Of a DNA stretch of 64,000 nucleotides, positions 51,101 to 58,529 are shown piece by piece. The DNA is from UBA6168 sp041741095 (GTDB lineage Bacteria > Bacteroidota > Bacteroidia > Chitinophagales > Saprospiraceae), in the NCBI GenBank assembly GCA_041741095.1, contig JBGSKQ010000020.1, positions 1 to 64,000 of the forward strand, written 5' to 3'. Below the pieces are notes generated by a model. That model did no database searches. It had not been told where the DNA came from and saw only the letters and a program-made list of their open reading frames with translations. The position numbers and the translations under genes were made by a program. The stretch's first letter is position 1, and each line of letters opens with the position of its first letter.

Positions 51101-54100
51101 CCAACAACGGCTCGACCAACCCCGCCACCGCTGGCACAGATTACACGGACAATGACGGAGACCTTACTTTTGCAGGCTCCATGAACGAGACTCAAACTGT
51201 CAACGTCATCATTGCCAATGAAAACCTGGTGGAATTGGATGAAACATTCACCGTCGTCCTCGGTGCTATCAGCATGACTTCAGCGGAGCAAATTGCATCC
51301 ATTACCATTGTGGACGGTACTCAAACAGAAACCATTTTGAACGACGATGGGGCTGTAGTATCGCTCGCCGGCAACGTGACCCAAGCCGAAGCTGCCGGCC
51401 CACACCAATATTCTGTCACTTTGACTAATCCAGTGGATGTGAACGTGACGGTAAATTTTGCCACCTCCGATAATACTGCCACGGCTGGAAGTGATTATAC
51501 CGCTGTCAATCAAACAGTTACATTCCTTGCGAATACAACAACGACGCAAATGGTGAACATCCCAGTAGGCGACGAGAATATCGTTGAAGACAACGAATGG
51601 ATTGACATCCTGCTCAGTTCCCTTTCAGCGGGAGGTCGAAATGTGTCACTTGGCACTGCCGTTGGTTTGAGTACCATCAACAATGACGACAATGCTGTTC
51701 TGACGCTGACCGCAAGCGGACCTCCATTTGAAGGCGACAGTGGTACGAGCAGCTTTAACTTGACCGCTACTTTGAGCGCTCCTGTGCAAGGCGGATTTAA
51801 TGTAGCTTATTTTACCAATGATGGCACTGCAACGGCACCTTCCGATTTTTCTGACAATGACGGCACATTGACTTTTGCAGGCACAATTGGCGAGCCCCAC
51901 GCCTGGATGGTGAATGTCAATGGTGATGTTTTAGTGGAATTGGACGAAAATTTCATGACGGGTTTGGGCGCTCTTTCCGGCACATCAGCCGTGCAAATGG
52001 CGGCCATTACGATCAGCGACAGCCCGAAAACGTTGACCATCAAGAACGACGACAATGCCACCATCAGCATTGCTTCCAATGTGAGCCAACTGGAATCGGT
52101 TTCGCCACAAACATTCAATGTTACTTTGAGCAATCCGGTGGATGTAAATGTTACGGTAGAATTTTCCACTTCAAATGGCTCGGCCACCACTGCTGACAAT
52201 GATTATTCAGGCATTTCAAATCAATTAGTCACCTTTTTGGCCAATACCACAAATCCGCAGCCCGTCAATGTGACCATCAACGACGATACGACGGTCGAGG
52301 CTGATGAGGTTTTCAATACGAACATTGCCAATATCCAGTCAATGGGCCGGAGCGTGGCCTTGGGAACTTCTACCCGTACTGGCACCATCCTGAATGACGA
52401 TGCAGAAGTTGCGGTAGCTGTTTCTCCAACTTTCGTAAACGAAGACGGCGCAAGCAATTTGGAATACACTTTTACCCGGACTGGATATGCTGGGAACCTT
52501 TTGAACATTGGCTTCAATGTAGGCGGCACGGCAACTTTTGGAACCGATTATTCACAAATAGGAGCCTCTACTTACAGCACAACAGCAGGTACCGTTGCAA
52601 TGGCCGCCAATTCTACGATGGCTTCTGTCATCATTGATCCTACCGCTGATTTTTTGGTTGAAAACAATGAAACGGTTATCCTCACGGTAGTAAGCGGTAC
52701 GGGTTACAATGCCGGAACGCCCAATTCGGCCACTGGCCCCATTAACAATGATGAAATAGATTTTGGCGATACACCAGATACTTATAGCACCCTGCTGGCC
52801 AGCAATGGAGCAAGACATGCAACGGTTTTTGGAGTCCAACTTGGTTCCAACATTGACGGTGAAAACGACGGACAGCCCAATGCCGATGGCACGGGCGACG
52901 ATGTGGATGCCGAAGGTGACGACGACGATGGCGTGACGCTACCTGCCGCATTGATTGCTGCTACCACTGCCAACATCACCGTGAATGCATCAACGCCTGG
53001 CTTTCTGAACGCTTGGGTGGATTTCAATGGCAATAACAATTTTGCCGATGCTGGCGAACAAGTGTTTACCAACCAAACTTTGACAGCAGGTGACAATGCA
53101 CTGACCATCACCATGCCTTCCACGGTTTATCAGGGCTTGTCTTTTACCCGTTTCAGGTTCAATACAACGGGAGCTTTGTCCTACAATGGCCTGGCAGCCG
53201 ACGGGGAAGTGGAAGACTACCAAGTTCAACTTATCAATACCCAGTTCACCATCAATGACACAATGGTAGTTGAGGGGAATGCAGCCACCACAAACCTTGT
53301 GTTCACAGTCACCCGTTCCAACAACGCCAGCGCTTGTTCGATAGATTATGCCATCACAGGTGGCACCGCCTCCCCTTTAGGGGGCGGGGGCATGGGGGGC
53401 GCTGACTATCAAGCGCTTGCATCGGGAACCTTGAACTTTACGGCGGGCGGTGCAACGAGCGCTCCTGTGATAGTAACCGTGAATGGCGACCAAACCGTGG
53501 AGTTGGATGAAACGGTGGTGATGACCTTAAGCAACCCGGTCAGTGCCAATATTTTGGACGGCGAAGGCACCGGCACCATCACCAACGATGATGCGGCGAC
53601 GATTACCATTAACAGCCCGTCCATTGCCGAAGGCGACAATGGCAATTCGACACTCACTTTCGACATTGCCATGAGCAATCCGGCAGATGCCAACGTGAGC
53701 TTTAATTTTGGCACAATGGACGGCACGGCAACGGCGGCCAATAGCGACTACATCGGCATCGGCGGCAGCCATACATTGGCTCCCGGAGAGCAAAACAAGC
53801 AGGTTTTCCAGGCCGTGGTGGGCGACTGTACCATCGAGCCGGATGAAGCATTTAGCGTGGTACTCAGCAGCCTGTCCACCAGCGGGCGCAATGTCAGCTT
53901 CAGTGGCGGCGGCGCTACTTTGAGCGGCACTGGCACCATTCTAAATGACGATGCATTGCCCGTCATTACATGTTCCAGTGATTTTAGCCAAAATACAGAT
54001 GCGGGAGTATGCCAGGCAACGGTGACATTGCCGCAGCCAGGCACCAGCAGCATTTGCGGCAGCGGCACATTGGAATTCCGTTACCGTCCAGTAAATGCTG

Positions 54101-56343
54101 CCAACCAGCCGACTGGGCCGTACAGCAATTACGCCCCGGCAGCAAGCAACACCGTGGTTTTCCAAAAAGGAAAATACGAAATAGAATGGCATATCACCGA
54201 TGGCAGCGGCAGCAGCGTTTGCAGCCATTTCCTCACCGTGGTGGACAACGAAGCGCCTGTCGCAGTTTGTAAAAATATCACGGTGCAATTGAGCACTTCG
54301 GGAACGGTAGTTATCGCGCCCGCACAAGTGGATAATGTTTCTTCCGATAACTGCGCCTTCAGTTTGAGCCTGAACACTACTACTTTTTCTTGTGCCAATG
54401 TTGGCCCCAATACGGTGACGCTTACAGCTACCGATCCAAGCAATTTGACCCATAGCTGCAATGCTACCGTGACGGTGGAAGACAATGTTGCCCCCGTGGC
54501 ACTTTGCAAAAACGTGACCGTGCAGTTGGATGCCAACGGCGACGGCTCCATCACTGCATCGCAGGTGAACAACGGGAGCAGCGATGCCTGCGGCATCCAA
54601 AGCCTCAGCGTGACGCCATATATTTTTACTTGTGCCAATGTGGGTTCAAACACTGTCACCTTGACCGTGACAGATGTGAACAACAACTCGGCTTCCTGCA
54701 ATACGACCGTGACGGTAGAGGACAAGGTGAAACCTGTGGCCCTTTGCCAAAATCTCACGATCACGCTAAACGCCGATGGCACGAAAACAGTGACGCCGTC
54801 CCAAATCAACAACGGCAGCAGTGATGCCTGTGGCATAGCGGGCATGAGTCTTTTCCCGAATGTTTTCTCCTGCAACAATATCGGCGTGAACAACACGACG
54901 CTGACTGTGACGGATGTAAATGGCAACTCGAACACCTGTACGGCCACGGTCACGGTCAACGAATTTGTAGTGATTACCAATATCACCACCACGCCCGAAT
55001 CATGCACTGGCAATGGCGATGGAACTATTACCATTGAGGCAACCACCTTGGGTGGTGTTTTGCAATATTCCATTAATGGCGGGGCCAGCTATTCTTTTTC
55101 CAATGTTTTCACCGGCCTGACGCCTGGTTCATACAGTGTCAAAGTAAGGGCGCAAGGCACGGCCAACTGCGGCGACACTGCCTCAGCTACCGTCGGAGCA
55201 GCAAGCGGAGGTGCGCAAACCTGGTACAAAGACTGGGACAACGACGGCTACAGCGACGGAACCACCCAGGTGAGCTGCACCCAGCCAAACGGCTATAAAC
55301 TGCCCGCCAGCCTGACTGCCACTAGCGGCGACTGCAACGACAACGATCCCTTGCAATTCCCAGGTCAAACTTGGTACAAGGACAGCGACAATGACGGCTA
55401 TTCAAATGGAACCGTGCTAATAAGTTGCACAAAACCAGCAGGTTATAAATCAGCATCGCAATTGACGCAAACCAGCGGCGACTGCAACGACAACAACGCA
55501 GCTATCCGGCCTGGCGCTACGGAAACTTGCAATGGTGTGGACGACAACTGCAACGGCCAAATTGATGAGGGGCTGGCTGATTTGGTCTATAACGGCAACG
55601 TGGTACTGACCACCCAAGCGCAAGTCAATGCCTTCAGCCAGTGCTACACCGTCATCAACGGCAACTTGACCGTGCAGAATGCTGGTATTTCCAACATCAA
55701 CACTTTGTCCAACATCCACAAAGTGACGGGCCATGTTTTGATAAAACAAACTTCCCTGACCAGCCTAGCTGGCCTAAGCAGCCTAGATTCAGTAGGTGGC
55801 AATTTGACCATCAACAACAACATTTATGGCTCGAAATTGAACACGCTGGATGGATTGGAAATTCTGGTGAGAGTAGGTGGCAACCTGGCTATTTTTTCCA
55901 ATTTGAAACTGTCCGATTGTTGTGCGATCCACGATTTGTTGAATACGCCGGGGGCTATTGGCGGCAATACCAGTATTTACAGCAACTTGACGGGCTGTGA
56001 GAGCGTATCGGGCATCAATACCGCTTGTGGCGCACCTAACAGCCTTGTTGGCCCCATCAATATCAACTTGTGGGTGGACATCCTATTTGACAAACAAGGA
56101 AGCTCAGGTGTTTACTCGATGTACGATGCCGATGAGGATCAAATCAACATGACCATCAAAGGCCAGTTCAGCACTGGAGTGGCGAAGCTGTTTGACCAAA
56201 ATGGCCGCATGGTGCTGAGGCAAAATTTCCAGCCGGGCAACACCTGGTTCAGGATGATGTTGGGGCAAACGGTTCCCGGCAGCTACCAATTGGAAATCAG
56301 CCTGGATGGCAACGTATATACAAAGGCGCTGGTCATAGAATAA
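48103..56343 (+). CDS. Giant Calx-beta/HYR-type adhesin with T9SS sorting domain
   Basis: About 2,746 residues from the ATG at 48103. Signal peptide (AAFMTGTVLSAQ), an SdrD B-like domain (LGNLVYKDNNINGVFDGGDAGI), then about 13 Calx-beta domains of about 110 residues, each ending near NDD. A GEVED domain (WVDFNGNNNFADAGEQV...GEVEDYQV) lies after the eleventh. Then HYR-like Cys-containing repeats (CKNVTVQLDANGDGSITASQ), an SprB-like unit, a calcium/metal-binding part (DWDNDGYSDGT, SGDCNDNDP, CNGVDDNCNGQIDEG), a leucine-rich receptor-L-like region (INGNLTVQNAGISNINTL) and a type-A T9SS tail (AKLFDQNGRMVLRQNF...PGSYQLEI...YTKALVIE). Probably anchored on the cell surface by T9SS, with calcium-dependent rigidity. 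Likely last gene of the three-gene operon. Confidence 0.88.
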   Translation: MNNFYEKRTTAKSIITGLLSLAAFMTGTVLSAQTFPTPTGFTLPAGKTIVITYDVDVNSNVCPAGTSPTDISNQSNVSGSNFATVQTDEVAGAPITPTLTPVSGLTLGNLVYKDNNINGVFDGGDAGIDNVLVRLYADDGDGVLDAGDGAALATATTAGGGLYSFTPLCPGNYIVEVAASNFNPGGPLYNNGLSAALNSSPIGGAPDPDNDLNNDDNGDPVAGFGVASQAITLAYGTEPITDGDTDPNTNLTLDFGFKDPTTVTINDVTMNEGTGGTTTSFSFTVSRSSAGETFNLTVNTMDGTATTLDNDYTAISGGTVMFGPTGLTQTVTVLVNHDNKVENNETFSVVLSGAPAGIIISDGTGLGTITNDDAATVTLSGNASQLEGNAGSTPYVITLTLDNPVQGGFMIMANLNIGTATFVDGDFNGPSVGFTFTGNAGEAKTMTATINGDTKVELNEMFSVTLDAPTSAPAGVNAGSSFTGTITNDDAATVSFSGSVSQSEAITPQAFTVNLSNPVDVDVTLDVNTTDASAQNTEDYSAIFGGTVTFLAGTTTPQTVNVVITNDNKVEANEQYTLGLSNLNASTRNVSLVAPSLVTGTIENDDAAIVTLSGGGSDYESSFISGKTFTATLNNPVQGGFSIAYNTNDGTATLANNDYQDNDGTLTFSGTANEMETFIVTVVDDGATEPDETFTTTLGAVSGTTLGSSITTAGSPQTYTILNDDQTVSISVLPSSVLEDGPTNLDYTFTRTGFTVDSMTVFFSVGGTATFTTDYAQSGASFFNGTVGYVHFTFNQTSKVVTINPVADMTAEPDETVVLTITPTPRFNIAPPGNATGTIEDDDNNVSVVVAPGTTAEDGSTNLVYTFTRTDVNTGALVVNFSVGGSATLTSDYAASGATTFTPTTGTVTFSGTSPTATVTIDPVADLIVEDNETVVLTVTSGVGYGVGSPSIATGTIDNDDTATLTFSGGNSESEPATPRAFNATLSAGVQGGFKVAYTTNNGSTNPATAGTDYTDNDGDLTFAGSMNETQTVNVIIANENLVELDETFTVVLGAISMTSAEQIASITIVDGTQTETILNDDGAVVSLAGNVTQAEAAGPHQYSVTLTNPVDVNVTVNFATSDNTATAGSDYTAVNQTVTFLANTTTTQMVNIPVGDENIVEDNEWIDILLSSLSAGGRNVSLGTAVGLSTINNDDNAVLTLTASGPPFEGDSGTSSFNLTATLSAPVQGGFNVAYFTNDGTATAPSDFSDNDGTLTFAGTIGEPHAWMVNVNGDVLVELDENFMTGLGALSGTSAVQMAAITISDSPKTLTIKNDDNATISIASNVSQLESVSPQTFNVTLSNPVDVNVTVEFSTSNGSATTADNDYSGISNQLVTFLANTTNPQPVNVTINDDTTVEADEVFNTNIANIQSMGRSVALGTSTRTGTILNDDAEVAVAVSPTFVNEDGASNLEYTFTRTGYAGNLLNIGFNVGGTATFGTDYSQIGASTYSTTAGTVAMAANSTMASVIIDPTADFLVENNETVILTVVSGTGYNAGTPNSATGPINNDEIDFGDTPDTYSTLLASNGARHATVFGVQLGSNIDGENDGQPNADGTGDDVDAEGDDDDGVTLPAALIAATTANITVNASTPGFLNAWVDFNGNNNFADAGEQVFTNQTLTAGDNALTITMPSTVYQGLSFTRFRFNTTGALSYNGLAADGEVEDYQVQLINTQFTINDTMVVEGNAATTNLVFTVTRSNNASACSIDYAITGGTASPLGGGGMGGADYQALASGTLNFTAGGATSAPVIVTVNGDQTVELDETVVMTLSNPVSANILDGEGTGTITNDDAATITINSPSIAEGDNGNSTLTFDIAMSNPADANVSFNFGTMDGTATAANSDYIGIGGSHTLAPGEQNKQVFQAVVGDCTIEPDEAFSVVLSSLSTSGRNVSFSGGGATLSGTGTILNDDALPVITCSSDFSQNTDAGVCQATVTLPQPGTSSICGSGTLEFRYRPVNAANQPTGPYSNYAPAASNTVVFQKGKYEIEWHITDGSGSSVCSHFLTVVDNEAPVAVCKNITVQLSTSGTVVIAPAQVDNVSSDNCAFSLSLNTTTFSCANVGPNTVTLTATDPSNLTHSCNATVTVEDNVAPVALCKNVTVQLDANGDGSITASQVNNGSSDACGIQSLSVTPYIFTCANVGSNTVTLTVTDVNNNSASCNTTVTVEDKVKPVALCQNLTITLNADGTKTVTPSQINNGSSDACGIAGMSLFPNVFSCNNIGVNNTTLTVTDVNGNSNTCTATVTVNEFVVITNITTTPESCTGNGDGTITIEATTLGGVLQYSINGGASYSFSNVFTGLTPGSYSVKVRAQGTANCGDTASATVGAASGGAQTWYKDWDNDGYSDGTTQVSCTQPNGYKLPASLTATSGDCNDNDPLQFPGQTWYKDSDNDGYSNGTVLISCTKPAGYKSASQLTQTSGDCNDNNAAIRPGATETCNGVDDNCNGQIDEGLADLVYNGNVVLTTQAQVNAFSQCYTVINGNLTVQNAGISNINTLSNIHKVTGHVLIKQTSLTSLAGLSSLDSVGGNLTINNNIYGSKLNTLDGLEILVRVGGNLAIFSNLKLSDCCAIHDLLNTPGAIGGNTSIYSNLTGCESVSGINTACGAPNSLVGPININLWVDILFDKQGSSGVYSMYDADEDQINMTIKGQFSTGVAKLFDQNGRMVLRQNFQPGNTWFRMMLGQTVPGSYQLEISLDGNVYTKALVIE
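53372..53384 (+). repeat. CCCCTTTAGGGG palindrome in the Calx-beta adhesin gene
   Basis: Short palindrome coding PLGGGG in a loop of the twelfth Calx-beta domain (GTASPLGGGGMGGADY). Same type as the elements in HTCS 1, on the opposite strand. Confidence 0.55.
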
Positions 56344-56363
56344 ATACAGCATATACCAGTGCA

Positions 56364-56399
56364 AAAAATACCGGGCGTCGCAAGGCGTCCGGTATTTTT
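56364..56399 (+). terminator. Terminator of the giant adhesin gene
   Basis: Perfect 11-bp arms AAAAATACCGG / CCGGTATTTTT with a GC-rich loop, 20 bp after the stop at 56343. Confidence 0.85.
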
Positions 56400-56497
56400 A
56401 TTGTTATTTTGAAATGGGGAAAATTTCACCTTCCCAATCGTGAGAGTGGCATGGTTTTCTGTGCTAAATACCCCGGAATTCAATACCTTATTCAACT

Positions 56498-56707
56498 ATG
56501 AAGCAAACATTAACTCATCAAAACACCTTCCCACAAGAACTTTCCCCTCAATTTTTATCCTGGTTAGAGACTGAAAAGTCCTCGGCAAAACGGCACCAAC
56601 TGCGCATGTTGAAAACGGCGGCGGTCTTGGTATTGGGCGCTTGTGCTTTGATTTTGCTCAAAGGGCAACCTGATTGGGTGCAGCAAATCGTCCAGGTGGT
56701 TCAATAG
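56498..56707 (+). CDS. Small single-pass membrane protein of unknown function
   Basis: 69 residues: a polar N-terminus (about 35 residues, FLSWLETEKSSAKRHQLRM) and one membrane segment (TAAVLVLGACALILL) followed by an amphipathic tail (QPDWVQQIVQVVQ). No family recognised. It lies between two terminators, so it is transcribed on its own. Being a short gene it is less certain than its neighbours, but the start, membrane segment and terminator fit. Confidence 0.6.
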   Translation: MKQTLTHQNTFPQELSPQFLSWLETEKSSAKRHQLRMLKTAAVLVLGACALILLKGQPDWVQQIVQVVQ

Positions 56708-56752
56708 AAGCCCGTTCCTACTACAAGCATTACAGATTGCATTTTTATAAAC

Positions 56753-56777
56753 GGCCTTCTTTCTTGCGGTGAAGGCC
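56753..56777 (+). repeat. GGCCTTC/GAAGGCC hairpin after the small membrane protein gene
   Basis: Seven-bp perfect arms with an 11-base loop, about 45 bp after the stop; no T-tract. It may be a weak pre-terminator. Confidence 0.5.
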
Positions 56778-56804
56778 ATCTCATTGGTAACAAATTTTAA
56801 ATAC

Positions 56805-56840
56805 AAACCTGCTCCGGCTATCGTCCGGGCAGGTTTTTTT
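56805..56840 (+). terminator. Strong terminator after the small membrane protein gene
   Basis: AAACCTGCTCCGG / CCGGGCAGGTTT (one unpaired position) with a 7-base loop, followed by TTTT. Confidence 0.85.
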
Positions 56841-56886
56841 AGTTTTTAGGATTTACTGTTTGTGGGTTTTTCTACCTTCACCTTTA

Positions 56887-57067
56887 GAGCTTGTTTGGGA
56901 TTTGGTCACTTGTCTCAAAACGGCCATTTTCCGCCATTTTTTCACCTTTTTTTAGTTGCGTAGTCCCGCTCCCGATGAACCGGGACAAGTTATGCGCCTT
57001 CAAAAAGTCGAAAAACTGACGAAAAATAGCTCGTTTTTGCCTCAAGCACCAAATCCCAAACATGCTC
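56887..57067. mobile_element. MITE-like element with 20-bp terminal inverted repeats
   Basis: 181 bp bounded by GAGCTTGTTTGGGATTTGGT (56887-56906) and its complement ACCAAATCCCAAACATGCTC (57048-57067), 19 of 20 matching, and flanked by TTA on both sides (56884-56886, 57068-57070), consistent with a 3-bp target duplication. The interior has no gene. It would be moved by a transposase encoded elsewhere. It sits in the upstream region of the gene at 57114. Confidence 0.7.
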
Positions 57068-57113
57068 TTAGAAACCTACACTTTGGAAAACCAATTGTAA
57101 AACACAGTCTGCC

Positions 57114-58160
57114 ATGCGCAACTATTTGATAGCCATCCTTTCCTGCATTGCATTTTATTTCAACACAGCACCGGCCTTTTGCCAAAAAAATACTGCGGAT
57201 GGCCCTGTGGGCATTTTCGATTTGCTGTCCTACGATGAGATCGCCGAAATCGAACTGGAACTGGATATGGATACCTTGATGGGCCGCAAAAAAACCGACA
57301 CCTACACGCATGGACGGATAACTTTTGAAAGGGGTAAGAAACAAACGATGTCCATCCCGGTGAACGTTAGGGCAAGGGGCAAATTCCGCCGCATGAAATG
57401 CAGCTTCCCGCCCTTGAAGCTGAAATTCAAAAAAAGTGACCTCGCTGCCCACGGGCTGAACGAATTCAACGAACTCAAACTCGTCACCCATTGTCTGGAC
57501 GAAAAGGAAATGAGCAAGGAACTCATCCTGCGGGAATACCTGGTTTATAAAATGTTCAACCTCCTGACGCCTTATTCTTTCCGTGTGCAATTGGCCAAAG
57601 TGACCTATGTGGATACGGGAAAAAAAGGCAAAAAAATCAAAAGTTGGGGCATCCTCATTGAAGACGAGGAGGATTTGGCCCAGCGCATCGGCGGTAAAAA
57701 GGTGAACAGGATGGGCGTTAAAGCCGATTCATTGGATACCTACCAGGAAAACCTGGTCTCGCTTTTTCAATTTATGATCAGCAATGCCGATTGGAGCATC
57801 CTGCTGAACCGCAACGTACAATTGGTCGAGATGCCCAAAGGCAATTTCCTGATGGTTCCCTACGATTTTGACTACAGCGGGGTAGTGGCGGCACCTTATG
57901 CAAGGCCCTCGGTGGAACTGTCACAATCCAGCATCAGGCAGCGAGTGTTTATGGGCCATGCCGATACGGTGGAAGAATTACTGCCCGCTGCACAATACCT
58001 GCTTTCCAAACAAGCTGAAATTCAGGAATTGATTGATGATTGCCCACAACTCAGTAGCTTTTCAAAATCGGATATCGTGGCCTATTTGCTTGGCTTTTAT
58101 GGGATTTTGAAAGATAAAAAACGTATTAAGGAGGAGTTGTTGGCAACAAAAAAGGGATGA
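57114..58160 (+). CDS. Secreted CotH-kinase-like protein (tentative)
   Basis: 348 residues. Signal peptide 1-24 (ends APAFCQ). The C-terminal half has the outline of the CotH family of atypical kinases: MISNADWSILLNRNVQLVEMPKGNFLMVPYDFDYSG, i.e. an Asn-containing catalytic-loop-like segment followed by a PYDFD metal-binding-like motif. The N-terminal part has beta/charged segments (PVNVRARGKFRRMKCSFPPLKLKF). The family phosphorylates proteins; here the assignment rests on these motifs only. It stands alone: a MITE and terminators before, a promoter region after. Confidence 0.6.
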   Translation: MRNYLIAILSCIAFYFNTAPAFCQKNTADGPVGIFDLLSYDEIAEIELELDMDTLMGRKKTDTYTHGRITFERGKKQTMSIPVNVRARGKFRRMKCSFPPLKLKFKKSDLAAHGLNEFNELKLVTHCLDEKEMSKELILREYLVYKMFNLLTPYSFRVQLAKVTYVDTGKKGKKIKSWGILIEDEEDLAQRIGGKKVNRMGVKADSLDTYQENLVSLFQFMISNADWSILLNRNVQLVEMPKGNFLMVPYDFDYSGVVAAPYARPSVELSQSSIRQRVFMGHADTVEELLPAAQYLLSKQAEIQELIDDCPQLSSFSKSDIVAYLLGFYGILKDKKRIKEELLATKKG

Positions 58161-58409
58161 GTTAATCCTTCCGAAAAACTACACTATATATGGCCGATGT
58201 GACCTTTCTATAATTTGCAGGAATTAGGAACAGCTTTTTTTAGATAATATTGAAACGCTTATTTAGTACATATTGGCTGGCAAAAATCCTACAAGAATCT
58301 GCTTCTTTTGCCTACTAAAATTTCCAATTTTTTTACAAAAAAAAACGCTTCGCTGGAACCCATTTTTTATTCCTGCTGTAACGGTGGGGCATTCCCAAAC
58401 GTCGTAGCC

Positions 58410-58426
58410 TGAAACAGTTTGTTTCA
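58410..58426. promoter_or_regulatory. Possible dyad operator upstream of the TonB-type barrel gene
   Basis: TGAAACA-GTT-TGTTTCA: perfect 7-bp arms, 32 bp before the -33 element. Position and symmetry suit an activator or repressor site. Confidence 0.35.
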
Positions 58427-58457
58427 CCTGACAAAACGGTGCGTTTATCGAAAAGGA

Positions 58458-58489
58458 TTGGACGCCCCTGCCCACTGGGAATACATTTG
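58458..58489 (+). promoter_or_regulatory. Promoter of the TonB-type barrel gene
   Basis: TTG (58458-58460), 21-bp spacer, TACATTTG (58482-58489): an excellent match to the Bacteroidota consensus, 40 bp before the ATG at 58530. Confidence 0.65.
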
Positions 58490-58529
58490 TCGCTGAAATC
58501 ACCATTTATAAACTAAAATCACCCGACTT

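Larger units (their letters stand above)
58161..58529. other. Intergenic region upstream of the TonB-type barrel gene
   Basis: 369 bp without a gene. It holds a dyad TGAAACAgttTGTTTCA (58410-58426) and a good promoter (58458-58489), both listed separately. The first 200 bp are A/T-rich with no visible signal. Confidence 0.5.

Noticed and set aside
54129..55073. Minus-strand open frame of 314 codons
   Set aside because: Antisense to the HYR-like repeats of the giant adhesin.
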